Made by a program: the position numbers and the translations under genes. A stretch of 12,192 nt of DNA from an uncultured Clostridia bacterium (GTDB lineage: Bacteria; Bacillota; Clostridia; Oscillospirales; Acutalibacteraceae): positions 1-12,192 of the forward strand of contig CAMMKL010000036.1 of the NCBI GenBank assembly GCA_946497265.1, read 5' to 3'. The notes below the pieces were generated by a model. It saw only the letters and a list, made by a program, of their open reading frames with translations, was not told the DNA's origin and made no database searches. Below, in pieces: positions 1-6,646 of this stretch (the stretch's first letter is position 1; each line of letters begins with the position of its first letter).

Positions 1-3
1 CCT

Positions 4-816
4 TTGAAGGATCAAAAGACAATTGGATTTATTGGGGCGGGAAACATGGCTCAGGCGATTATCAAAGGCATGATCGGTAGCGCCGGTTATGATCCCCAAA
101 AGATTATGATTTACGATATTGACAGACTAAAATGCCGGCAAATCGCACGCACACAGGGAGTAGGCGTGGCGCAGGACTCCTGCGAAGTTGTTTTGCAGAG
201 CGATATTATTTTTTTAGCGGTCAAGCCTCAAAATTATGAGGAAGTTTTAAGCGTTTTGTCCGCGGCAGTAACCCAGGATAAGGTCTTTGTCTCCATTGCC
301 GCCGGCATTTCGACCGCATATATTATGGAAAAACTGGGAGTTCCCTGTCCTGTAATCCGTGTGATGCCCAATACACCCTTGCTGCTGGGACAGGGGGCCA
401 CCGCCTTGTGCCGTGCGGAGCATGTGACAGATGAGGCGTTTGCGTTGGTCTGCGATATTTTTGCAGCATCCGGGGAAATTGCGGTATTAAAAGAGGACAA
501 GATGAACGCAGTCATTGCGGTAAATGGCAGCAGCCCGGCGTATGTGTACCTGTTTGCCAAGGCGCTCCTGGATTATGCGGATTCCGTTGGGATCCCCAAA
601 GAAGCCGCGTTAAAGCTTGTATGCAAAACCTTGGAAGGGAGCGCCGCTATGCTGCGTTCCTCCGGGAATTCTGCGGATGATTTGATAAAAATGGTTTCTT
701 CTCCCGGCGGAACCACCTTAAAGGCCCTGGAATCCCTTGAAAAAGACGGATTTTACCAGGCTTTGGTTTCCGCTATGGGAGCCTGTACCAAGCGGGCGGA
801 GGAACTGGGCAAGTAA
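4..816 (+). CDS. proC: Pyrroline-5-carboxylate reductase
   Basis: This is the cytosolic enzyme that reduces 1-pyrroline-5-carboxylate to L-proline with NAD(P)H, the last step of proline synthesis. The 270-residue length is normal for the family. The N-terminus has the Rossmann dinucleotide-binding motif GAGNMA at residues 11-16. The conserved VKPQN segment and the VMPNTP segment (about residue 120) are present. The C-terminal family signature around SSPGGTT lies at residues 232-238 in the helical dimerisation domain. The start is read as TTG at base 4, which puts the first Rossmann strand at the usual distance from the N-terminus. Only three bases precede it, so neither the ribosome site nor an upstream extension can be judged. 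The next gene follows within about 70 bases on the same strand with no visible terminator, so the two may be co-transcribed. The family assignment is firm. Confidence 0.95.
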   Translation: MKDQKTIGFIGAGNMAQAIIKGMIGSAGYDPQKIMIYDIDRLKCRQIARTQGVGVAQDSCEVVLQSDIIFLAVKPQNYEEVLSVLSAAVTQDKVFVSIAAGISTAYIMEKLGVPCPVIRVMPNTPLLLGQGATALCRAEHVTDEAFALVCDIFAASGEIAVLKEDKMNAVIAVNGSSPAYVYLFAKALLDYADSVGIPKEAALKLVCKTLEGSAAMLRSSGNSADDLIKMVSSPGGTTLKALESLEKDGFYQALVSAMGACTKRAEELGK

Positions 817-886
817 GCATAAAGATCAATCCCCCTACATAAATATCTAACTGAGGATGTCGAGAGACAGGAGGATATTGCGTAGA

Positions 887-1543
887 ATGAGAAGGATCTA
901 TTTTTCGGCCTTTACCCATTTCCCGAAACGGAGAAGGAAAATCCATCTTGACAAGGATTTTTTTCAAAAAAACGGGCTTTTGCTTTTTTTGGCGGCTGTA
1001 CTTTTGGCGGGCATGGTCTGTGGGTGCCTTTCCGCCCGGACTGCGGATGAAACCCTTTTGCATCAATTGGAAACGCTGTTTTTAAGCGATGTATCCACCA
1101 GAAGCGTACAACCCATGGGCGTTACGTTTACCGCGTCGATGGCGTCTTCCTTTTTATTTGTGTTGGCGGCGGTTATGATGGGGCTTTCCGCTTGGGGGAT
1201 TGCGCTGGTGCCGGTGATCCCGTTCTTTCGGGGATTTGGGTTGGGGGTTTCCTCCGGTTATCTTTATGCGGCGTTTGGATGGAAAGGGGTATGGTTTTAT
1301 CTGGCGGTTATGCTGCCGGGGATGTTGCTTTCCTCTGTATCGATCCTACTATCCTGCCGGGAAGCGATGTGTTTTTCCTTAAAGTTCACCTCATCCAGCT
1401 TTTCTTCCCAAAGGGAAAGGAAAGAGGCCCCGGATTTGCGCCTTTATTTTACACGAAACGGCCTATCTTTAATGGTAAGCGTTGCCGCGGCTTTATGCGA
1501 TATGATATTTACCGCTCTTTTCGCCGGACTATTCTCTTTTTGA
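887..1543 (+). CDS. spoIIM: SpoIIM-family (stage II sporulation protein M) membrane protein
   Basis: SpoIIM is the membrane scaffold that recruits the wall hydrolases SpoIID and SpoIIP during forespore engulfment. From the ATG at 887 the protein has 218 residues, close to the usual length. Hydrophobic segments lie near residues 30-49, 86-106, 108-129, 133-156 and 193-217, giving the five-helix layout expected of the family. The block at 106-166 (prolines, then FRGFGLG, a GYL, a GW, a VLP-like MLPG, then SLKF) lines up from memory with the same block of the Bacillus protein. AGGAGG at 869-874 lies 12 bases before ATG 887 and only 3 before an in-frame TTG at 878. An in-frame ATG at 857 has no properly spaced ribosome site, so 887 is preferred. 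It follows proC closely on the same strand. The SpoIIM/DUF95 family is likely; a role in engulfment itself is inferred. Confidence 0.78.
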   Translation: MRRIYFSAFTHFPKRRRKIHLDKDFFQKNGLLLFLAAVLLAGMVCGCLSARTADETLLHQLETLFLSDVSTRSVQPMGVTFTASMASSFLFVLAAVMMGLSAWGIALVPVIPFFRGFGLGVSSGYLYAAFGWKGVWFYLAVMLPGMLLSSVSILLSCREAMCFSLKFTSSSFSSQRERKEAPDLRLYFTRNGLSLMVSVAAALCDMIFTALFAGLFSF

Positions 1544-1595
1544 TGAAATAAAACAGGATATTTGCAAGATTAAGATAGGATTTTTGAGGAATGTG

Positions 1596-1604
1596 TGATA
1601 TAAT
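1596..1604 (+). promoter_or_regulatory. Extended -10 promoter for the YesL-like gene
   Basis: TGATATAAT is a perfect extended -10 element (TGnTATAAT, with TATAAT at 1599-1604). It lies about 70 bases before the YesL-like start. No acceptable -35 hexamer stands 16-18 bases upstream, which extended -10 promoters tolerate. It suggests the YesL-like gene is transcribed separately from proC-spoIIM. Confidence 0.6.
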
Positions 1605-1676
1605 TTAGAAAAAGAAAGGTTCGTTAAACCCAAGAACGGGGAGATACAGGAATTCGAAAATGTAGGAGTGGATTTT

Positions 1677-2579
1677 TTGAAACTTTTCAATTACAGTAAA
1701 CCAGGTCCCGGCGTCAAGAAAGACGCCCCCTCTCAAAAAAGGTTTTTTATTTTTTGGGAAGTTTTGTTCCGAAAATTTTTTGACCTTTGTAAACTGAATC
1801 TTTTGTTCATGATCCCGGTTGTAGTAATTGCTGCGGTGTGTTTTGGCCTTGCTTACCTAGGGGTCAATGTCTGGGTGGTTGTTTTGCTGCCCACCATCCT
1901 TTTAGGTCCGTGCATGATGGGCATCACCTTTGTTACCAGAAATTATGCCAGGGAAGAACACGCTTTCATTTACAGCGATTTTATGGATGCGATCAAAAAC
2001 AACTGGAAACAGTCCCTGCCTTATGGGATCATTACATATGTTTATATTATGCTGATGGTTGTGGCATTCCCATTTTATTGGCAGCAGGCGCAGACAAACG
2101 CTTTCTTTTATTTACCGCTTGGTATTTGTACTACAGTTTCGATCGTTTTCCTCTTCATGCAGTACTATATTCCCGTTATGATCGTTACTTTTGATTTGAA
2201 ACTCAAGGCGATATACAAAAACGCCCTAATCCTGGCAATTGTAGGCTTGGGAAGGAATTTGATGCTAACACTCTTCTTGGCGATTACCTTTGCCGTAATG
2301 CTGTTGTTAGTATTTGCAAACAATGCAATTACTTTCTTAATTGCCTCTATCTTATTTATTTTCTTGTTTTTTGCGTTTGTATCGTTCTTAATTAATTTTA
2401 TGGTGTATCCCAACGTAGATCGATATATTATTAGACCTTTTTATGAAAAGCAGGAGGAAAGTAAGGAACGTACAACCGATATTGAAAAATCGGAGTATGT
2501 ATATGTTGACGGTCGTTTGGTGAAAAGAGAAATCGCTGAGAAAGATTCCTTGTTTGACGACGATTCGATGTTCCACTAA
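1677..2579 (+). CDS. YesL-like (DUF624) integral membrane protein
   Basis: This is a 300-residue polytopic membrane protein of the YesL/DUF624 type, a family of unknown biochemical role often found near sugar ABC transporters and polysaccharide-use genes in Firmicutes. The N-terminus carries the family hallmark KLFNYSKPGPGV directly after the start, then a DAP tripeptide. Six hydrophobic segments are visible near residues 41-60, 64-86, 116-134, 146-170, 195-214 and 218-244. A charged cytoplasmic-looking tail of about 50 residues follows, ending in an acidic DDD stretch. The TTG at 1677 is chosen because AGGAG at 1664-1668 sits 8 bases before it and because the hallmark then begins at residue 2. 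An in-frame GTG at 1668 overlaps that ribosome site and is disfavoured. The gene has its own extended -10 promoter and a strong terminator. No transporter genes are visible beside it. Confidence 0.82.
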   Translation: MKLFNYSKPGPGVKKDAPSQKRFFIFWEVLFRKFFDLCKLNLLFMIPVVVIAAVCFGLAYLGVNVWVVVLLPTILLGPCMMGITFVTRNYAREEHAFIYSDFMDAIKNNWKQSLPYGIITYVYIMLMVVAFPFYWQQAQTNAFFYLPLGICTTVSIVFLFMQYYIPVMIVTFDLKLKAIYKNALILAIVGLGRNLMLTLFLAITFAVMLLLVFANNAITFLIASILFIFLFFAFVSFLINFMVYPNVDRYIIRPFYEKQEESKERTTDIEKSEYVYVDGRLVKREIAEKDSLFDDDSMFH

Positions 2580-2596
2580 TTCATATCAATATGGAG

Positions 2597-2635
2597 AAAA
2601 TCCCAATTCAGTTTTGGCCGAATTGGGATTTTTTT
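2597..2635 (+). terminator. Rho-independent terminator after the YesL-like gene
   Basis: AATCCCAATTC (2599-2609) pairs perfectly with GAATTGGGATT (2620-2630) around a 10-base loop, followed by seven T residues (2629-2635). It lies about 20 bases after the stop codon. In the other direction the stem is followed only by TTTTCTCC, so it could also weakly terminate the minus-strand gene at 2720-3124. Confidence 0.9.
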
Positions 2636-2719
2636 ATTTTAAACATTGTATGGATGAAAACGTATTAAAGCGGTTTGCCCAAAATTCTTTGCTATCCTTT
2701 TGGTAGGCAGTTCAAAAAT

Positions 2720-3124
2720 CTACAGGGGCCTTTCTTCTCCGGAATGTTCTCTCTGGGTTAGCAGACAAAATCGAATGAGGGCTGCTGCGAGCACGAAAGT
2801 GCTTGCAAGATGGTTACACTGGTTTAGCCGGCGATCGTTAGGCGTTTGGGACTGCTGTAAAGTAGTTTCGGATAGGTTAAAAAAGAATAGCAAAGCGATG
2901 ATAACCATCATGCTGGATACTGTTTGAAGGGGGAGGGTTTTCGGCAGGCATTTGCAGAGTGCGGGATCCTTTGCAGTACAGATTAGCTGCTGTCGCTGTA
3001 TGTTGATCGTATAATAGGAGAGCACCATCGAAGCCATAATCATGAGAAGATAGCATTTGGATTGATCCAGTACAGCAAGCTGATTTTGGAGTTCAGCCGG
3101 AAGGCCGTTTGCGTTATTCACCAC
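2720..3124 (-). CDS. Small three-helix membrane protein of unknown function
   Basis: I do not recognise a named family with certainty. The 134-residue product has a polar N-terminus (LPAELQNQLAVLDQSK), then three hydrophobic stretches near residues 24-42, 67-84 and 106-123, joined by polar loops, and a charged tail. This is an orderly membrane-protein layout rather than random translation, and it resembles small uncharacterised membrane proteins I recall from Clostridia. The start is one of two adjacent GTG codons (3124 or 3121). GGTGA stands about 7 bases upstream and is a modest ribosome site. A TATAAT on the minus strand at 3163-3158 could be a -10 box, but no -35 is evident. The gene converges on the YesL-like gene. 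Opposite-strand frames here look like shadows. Existence is likely; function is unknown. Confidence 0.68.
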   Translation of the reverse strand: MVNNANGLPAELQNQLAVLDQSKCYLLMIMASMVLSYYTINIQRQQLICTAKDPALCKCLPKTLPLQTVSSMMVIIALLFFFNLSETTLQQSQTPNDRRLNQCNHLASTFVLAAALIRFCLLTQREHSGEERPL

Positions 3125-3332
3125 GTTTCGTTCACCACTTCATTTTAGGATGATACATTATATGCCTCTGTTTTGATGTACGTGCCTTCAAAAAGGAAAA
3201 TGAATATAGGATGGAAAGCATATTGTGCGATATATCAATGAATTAAATATACGTATTATAAAACAAAAGGGATTAATTGTTTTTTGATGGATAGAAAATA
3301 ATTAAATTTTTCGAAATAGTACATATATTATT

Positions 3333-3361
3333 TTGCGAAATTCCGAATTATGTTGTATGAT
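3333..3361 (+). promoter_or_regulatory. Sigma-A-type promoter of the XRE regulator gene
   Basis: TTGCGA (3333-3338) and TATGAT (3356-3361) are separated by exactly 17 bases, each matching the vegetative consensus at four or five of six positions. The start codon is 29 bases downstream, preceded by GAGGTGG (3379-3385). The palindrome TTTCGAAA (3309-3316) and similar CGAAAT/CCGAAT strings around the -35 are possible autoregulatory operator sites. That operator reading is inference only. Confidence 0.65.
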
Positions 3362-3389
3362 AAGAGTAACGCTTATATGAGGTGGTAAT

Positions 3390-4022
3390 ATGAAGAATGA
3401 TAAAGAATTGTTTGGAAGAAATGTCAGAAAATATCGCATCGCAAAGAATCTTACACAGGAAGCCCTGGGGTATTTGGCCGGTATGCAGCAGCCTGCAGTT
3501 GGAAAAATTGAACGCGGCGAATCAAATACTACCATACAGAATATGAGCAAACTTTCCGAAGCATTGGGGGTTGAGATGGCGGAACTGTTTCGTCTTCCAG
3601 AAAATGATATGGTTTCCTCCTATCTTCCAGATATCAGCTTGAAACGATTGCCAAAGCAGAAAAAACAACTGACGCTTACCCTTTTAAAATTGATTTCCAT
3701 CATCACTAACGAGGAAATTGAACTTGAAATTTACGAGATTCTATATCAACAGATTTGTAGGGCGGTTCGTTTTACCTATTATCAATTGGAAGACCTTCCT
3801 ACCGTTACAAAAGGGGTTCGAACGTATGGGATTCGCGCAACCGAATACATTATGGGCAAAGCAAGCCGAACCGCCCGGATATCCGATATCTCCTCCGACA
3901 TACAGACCTTGATGAAGCTGATCGCACAGATGAACCGCAGTTTCCTTTCCATTGAACATTTTAAAGATGTAGTAGAAGATTTTCTTTCAAGCGATATTGA
4001 CGTCAGCGGTTTCCTGACATAA
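3390..4022 (+). CDS. XRE-family transcriptional regulator with DUF6514-like C-terminal domain
   Basis: This 210-residue cytosolic protein is a predicted DNA-binding regulator. Residues 7-68 form a clear Cro/C1-type helix-turn-helix: the LTQEALGYLAG helix, the recognition segment around QQPAVGKIERGE, and a closing LSEALGVEMAELF helix. A basic linker (about 84-95) leads into a helical stretch (95-127). The C-terminal part (about 128-200) has YGI at 146-148, an acidic DISSD block at 166-170 and a conserved-looking MN-FLS-H-DVVEDFL stretch at 181-199. From memory this pattern resembles the small clostridial DUF6514 proteins, whose function is unknown. The ATG has a good ribosome site, GAGGTGG, four bases upstream. 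The gene is monocistronic, with no clear GC-rich terminator after it. HTH assignment is firm, the C-terminal assignment moderate, and its targets are unknown. Confidence 0.9.
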   Translation: MKNDKELFGRNVRKYRIAKNLTQEALGYLAGMQQPAVGKIERGESNTTIQNMSKLSEALGVEMAELFRLPENDMVSSYLPDISLKRLPKQKKQLTLTLLKLISIITNEEIELEIYEILYQQICRAVRFTYYQLEDLPTVTKGVRTYGIRATEYIMGKASRTARISDISSDIQTLMKLIAQMNRSFLSIEHFKDVVEDFLSSDIDVSGFLT

Positions 4023-4277
4023 AGAAAAGCTGAAATGTGTAACTTAATGCGCCGCAAATACGGAAAAGGATGCGTCTTAAAGCATTTATTGTATTTTGTA
4101 ATGTATTAAAAAATTCTTTTTAAACCATCTTAACCAACAAACCCCATTACCAAACGCTTTTCCAACCTATGGTTGCCTAACGAGATGACGTGGGATTATA
4201 CTCCCCTAATGTTTTACATTATCCCTTCAACGGCTTTATTCATATACTGGAGTATTGCTAGTATAAGGAGGGATATC
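4023..4277. other. Intergenic region between the XRE and amidase genes
   Basis: This 255-base AT-rich stretch has no convincing gene. An A/T-only hairpin at about 4105-4122 (TTAAAAA, 4-base loop, TTTTTAA) could be a weak terminator. An open frame from 4173 runs into the amidase, but the strong ribosome site at 4278 argues that its first 35 codons are untranslated. The string CATATACTGG at 4241-4250 recurs upstream of the facing LysM gene. Confidence 0.5.
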
Positions 4278-4844
4278 ATGGCAATCAAAATTTTTATAGA
4301 TCAAGGGCACAATCCACAAAATCCCAACGCCGGAGCTGAGGCGAACGGCGTACGGGAGCAAGACGTCACATATGAGGTAGGGGTTAGGCTTGGCAATCTC
4401 CTTCGTTCCAACCCAAATTTTGACGTGCGCCTTTCCCGAAACAGTCCAACGGAGCAATTAGGCACAAGCAATCTCACAAGTTTACAGACGCGGGTCAATT
4501 TGGCAAATTCCTGGGGAGCGGATTATTTTATCAGTTTACACTGCAATTCGAATCCGAATCCCAATATCAGCGGAAGCGAGGCTTACGTTTATAGCATGGA
4601 AAGCCCGGCTTATACCATGGGAGAACGGATTCTGGACGGACTTAATTACCGTATGGGGATGATTGACCGAGGGGTGTTTGTCCGACCCAGCCTTTATGTT
4701 TTGCGTGCTACCGCTATGCCCGCCGTCTTGGTGGAAATGGGATACCTCACCAATGCAAACGATGTTTATCTGCTGACAAGCGATCCGGAAGGGTTCGCCC
4801 GAGGGATTTATAACGGGATCCTTTCCTATTACGGCTTACTCTAA
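4278..4844 (+). CDS. N-acetylmuramoyl-L-alanine amidase (Amidase_3), leaderless
   Basis: This is a predicted zinc amidase that cuts the bond between N-acetylmuramic acid and the L-alanine of the peptidoglycan stem. The 188-residue protein is a bare Amidase_3 catalytic domain with no signal peptide and no wall-binding domain. Expected zinc ligands are present: His11 in DQGHN, Glu27 in GVREQD and His88 in SLHCN. The expected catalytic glutamate is Glu153 in VLVEMGYLTN. The ATG at 4278 is chosen because AAGGAGGG lies about 5-6 bases upstream and the fold's first strand starts at residue 3. A start at 4173 would add 35 residues including a hydrophobic run, but it lacks an obvious ribosome site. 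The gene faces the LysM gene across a shared terminator. Activity is likely; how it reaches the wall, perhaps by mother-cell expression during sporulation or by release on lysis, is inference. Confidence 0.93.
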   Translation: MAIKIFIDQGHNPQNPNAGAEANGVREQDVTYEVGVRLGNLLRSNPNFDVRLSRNSPTEQLGTSNLTSLQTRVNLANSWGADYFISLHCNSNPNPNISGSEAYVYSMESPAYTMGERILDGLNYRMGMIDRGVFVRPSLYVLRATAMPAVLVEMGYLTNANDVYLLTSDPEGFARGIYNGILSYYGLL

Positions 4845-4861
4845 TCGCTTACCAATACAGG

Positions 4862-4897
4862 AAAAAACCGCTTCTGTTTTGACAGAAGCGGTTTTTT
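4862..4897. terminator. Bidirectional terminator between the amidase and LysM genes
   Basis: A perfect 16-bp inverted repeat, AAAAAACCGCTTCTGT (4862-4877) with ACAGAAGCGGTTTTTT (4882-4897), closes a 4-base loop. It has six T residues at the 3' side on both strands, so it can end the amidase transcript on the plus strand and the LysM transcript on the minus strand. Confidence 0.93.
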
Positions 4898-4919
4898 GAT
4901 GAAATGGTATGCCGGGGGA

Positions 4920-5228
4920 TTAACGGACACGCAATACTTGGCCTACATAAATAACATTTGGATCCCTTAATTGATTTAGGCGGACAAGTTCTGGGATGGT
5001 GGTGTTGAAGCGGTCTGCGATCCGAAATAAGGAATCACCTGGCCGTACCACGTACCAGCGGGAGGAAGGAGGAGAAGTAACCGGGATACGAAGCCGTTGG
5101 TTTGGAAAAATTTCATCTGGTTCCGCTATACCGTTATAGCGCGCAATATCATTGACGGAAGTGTTAAATTTTTCGGCAATTGTCCAAAGCGTATCGCCAG
5201 GTCGTACTGTATAAATAATCGTTGGCAA
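4920..5228 (-). CDS. Leaderless double-LysM peptidoglycan-binding protein
   Basis: This 102-residue protein consists almost entirely of two LysM modules, which bind the GlcNAc-containing glycan of peptidoglycan or chitin-like polymers. LysM1 is at about residues 5-48 (YTVRPGDTLWTIA, ending PNQRLRIP). LysM2 is at about 58-101 (YVVRPGDSLFRIA, ending VGQVLRVR). A short Pro/Ser linker separates them. There is no signal peptide, membrane segment or catalytic domain. The TTG at 5228 is preferred: AAAGGAG lies 8 bases upstream, whereas the in-frame GTG at 5237 is one base from that site. It converges on the leaderless amidase. LysM-only leaderless proteins can be spore-coat or cortex-associated in spore formers, but that role is inferred. 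The fold assignment is firm. Confidence 0.92.
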   Translation of the reverse strand: MPTIIYTVRPGDTLWTIAEKFNTSVNDIARYNGIAEPDEIFPNQRLRIPVTSPPSSRWYVVRPGDSLFRIADRFNTTIPELVRLNQLRDPNVIYVGQVLRVR

Positions 5229-5349
5229 AAGGTACACTCCTTTCTAACAAAATGGGAGGATTGGCCGGGGTGCAGCCCAGCGGTTCCACCTTGCGAATTA
5301 ACTGTAAGCCTCTTCAAAAAACCAGGGGCCTGTTACCAGTATATGCAGG

Positions 5350-5394
5350 GAAAAATAAAATGGGAGAGCGGGGCGCAGGCCTTTTTCTCCCATT
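5350..5394 (-). terminator. Terminator of the AraC-family gene
   Basis: On the minus strand AATGGGAGA (5394-5386) pairs with TCTCCCATT (5367-5359) and is followed by TTATTTTT (5358-5351). The 18-base loop is GC-rich and could fold further. It begins 31 bases after the AraC-family stop codon and separates that gene from the LysM gene. Confidence 0.7.
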
Positions 5395-5424
5395 CATTTG
5401 TGTTTCAAGTTTTCAGTACGTATG

Positions 5425-6297
5425 TTACAGCGTACCAAAATATTTGGTGGGCGTGAACCCCATTTTTTCTTTGAATACTTTAGAGTAATGCTGCAAGCTG
5501 CCAAATCCTACTTCAAGGGCAAGCTCAGTCAGGGAGTAATCTTTCCCCTTTTTCAGCATAATTTCAATGGATTTATTGATGCGCAGGTAAGTGATATAAG
5601 TGGAAAGGTTCATATTTAAATTTTCCATAAAAATTTTATTGATATAGCGGGGGGAAGCTCCGCACTCTTTTGATATTTCTTCTACCGTTAGTTTGTTCAT
5701 ATAATGTTGATTGATATATTGTACAGCAGAAATAAGATGACGATTTTTCGATAGTGGGATATTGACCATATTATGGCTGATATCGCGCGACAGCAGAATA
5801 ATCAATTGAGAGAGATAAAGATTCACCATTTTTTCCCAATTAGTGCTTTTTTGCGATAATTCCTGACGAATGAAAAAAATACAGGTATTTAGCTGTTCAA
5901 AACTTTTCCCTTTCAGGAATTTTGTCCTGTTTAAAGAGAGCTCTAGCAAAAAGTATAAATTGTTTCTTTCTAATACATCCGAAAACATATCGGTAAACAG
6001 ATCCGGATGAAAATGTAATTGCAACAAGGTACAGCCTTCCGGGTCTTCAACATCGGCCGAGTGGGGAACATTCGAAAATACCGTCATATATTCCCCCTTC
6101 GTAAAGGTGACCGGATTTTTAAAACAAGTCAGCGTACAGGAACCTTTCAGGCAAACCATTACTTCTATGGTATTGTGCATATGAGGATCAAAATGGAAAT
6201 GGTTGCTTAGTTCTTGAATGACGGCGTTGTCGATCACATTGGAACCGTCGCTTCTGGACAGAAGATAGGTTTCCAAACAGCTGTCTTCAGGTTTCAT
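5425..6297 (-). CDS. AraC-family transcriptional regulator with cupin sensor domain
   Basis: This 290-residue protein has the two-part AraC/XylS plan. The N-terminal cupin-like sensor spans about residues 33-90 (HFHFDPHMHNTIEVM, the GSCTL turn, then FSNVPHSAD). Such domains typically bind a sugar or related ligand. The C-terminal double helix-turn-helix spans about 185-290: the first HTH is near 204-227 (LTVEEISKECGASPRYINKIF), and the second near 255-286 (SLTELALEVGFGSLQHYSKVFKE, ending in the family's GFTPTKY). The ATG has AAAGGAG 9 bases upstream. It is divergent from the GH101 gene, the usual arrangement of an AraC activator and its target, so O-glycan or galactose/GalNAc-responsive activation is a reasonable inference. 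The ligand cannot be read from the sequence. Confidence 0.93.
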   Translation of the reverse strand: MKPEDSCLETYLLSRSDGSNVIDNAVIQELSNHFHFDPHMHNTIEVMVCLKGSCTLTCFKNPVTFTKGEYMTVFSNVPHSADVEDPEGCTLLQLHFHPDLFTDMFSDVLERNNLYFLLELSLNRTKFLKGKSFEQLNTCIFFIRQELSQKSTNWEKMVNLYLSQLIILLSRDISHNMVNIPLSKNRHLISAVQYINQHYMNKLTVEEISKECGASPRYINKIFMENLNMNLSTYITYLRINKSIEIMLKKGKDYSLTELALEVGFGSLQHYSKVFKEKMGFTPTKYFGTL

Positions 6298-6459
6298 AAA
6301 TTGGCACTCCTTTGAAAACGGCGAATCCTATGCAAACAGGTTGCGGACAATGGGCGATTTGATAAGTTGCCTCAGGCGGGAATCGTTCTTGAATATGTTT
6401 GCCCAAAAATAAATTCTACACAAATAAAATAGACTAATATGAAAGATATCCTGTAATCT

Positions 6460-6488
6460 AGTATAAAACAAATGGGCCTCAAAAGCAA
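6460..6488 (-). promoter_or_regulatory. Predicted promoter of the AraC-family gene
   Basis: Read on the minus strand, TTGCTT (6488-6483) and TATACT (6465-6460) are separated by exactly 17 bases. It points toward the AraC start at 6297. Each hexamer matches the vegetative consensus at four or five of six positions. Confidence 0.5.
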
Positions 6489-6579
6489 GAAGGTTCCTAT
6501 CTCACCAGTATTTTCTATAAAATTTTCAGATTTGTAGCAGAAATATATAAATGAGGTAGGGAATAGTTCCGAATTGTCA

Positions 6580-6608
6580 TAGCAGGTTCTTTTCAACTGT
6601 ACTATAAT
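6580..6608 (+). promoter_or_regulatory. Predicted activator-dependent promoter of the GH101 gene
   Basis: A perfect TATAAT lies at 6603-6608, about 38 bases before the start codon. The correctly spaced -35 position (6580-6585) reads TAGCAG, far from TTGACA, and the nearest better hexamer, TTGTCA (6574-6579), is 23 bases away, too far. A consensus -10 without a -35 is typical of promoters that need an activator, which fits the divergent AraC gene. TAGCAG also occurs 45 bases upstream at 6535-6540. Confidence 0.5.
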
Positions 6609-6646
6609 AAAACCAAACCAAAACCCTACAGAAAGGAAGAAAAGGA

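Larger units (their letters stand above)
6298..6646. other. Divergent regulatory region between the AraC-family and GH101 genes
   Basis: This 349-base AT-rich stretch has no supported gene. It holds the minus-strand AraC promoter, the plus-strand GH101 -10 box and several short repeats: TAGCAG at 6535-6540 and 6580-6585, AGGTTC at 6491-6496 and 6584-6589, and the inverted GGAA/TTCC at 6560-6570. A poor match to a CcpA cre site (TGAAAACGGCGAAT, 6313-6326) is not convincing. The AraC message would have a leader of roughly 150 bases, in which no known riboswitch was recognised. Confidence 0.6.

Noticed and set aside
2700..2927. A 75-codon plus-strand open frame
   Set aside because: It overlaps the more protein-like minus-strand membrane gene, has an irregular Trp/Arg/Ser-rich composition and no convincing ribosome site.
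4173..4277. N-terminal extension of the amidase with a hydrophobic run that could act as a membrane anchor
   Set aside because: AAGGAGGG right before ATG 4278 is a strong, well-placed ribosome site, and the Amidase_3 fold begins immediately after it. No comparable site precedes 4173.
6313..6326. Possible CcpA cre site TGAAAACGGCGAAT
   Set aside because: The right half of the palindrome fails at key positions, so the match is no better than expected by chance.
2673..6408. 12-base string GTTTGCCCAAAA at 2673-2684 and 6397-6408 in two intergenic regions
   Set aside because: Several chance 12-base repeats are expected in a window of this size, and the two copies share no flanking sequence or placement relative to genes.
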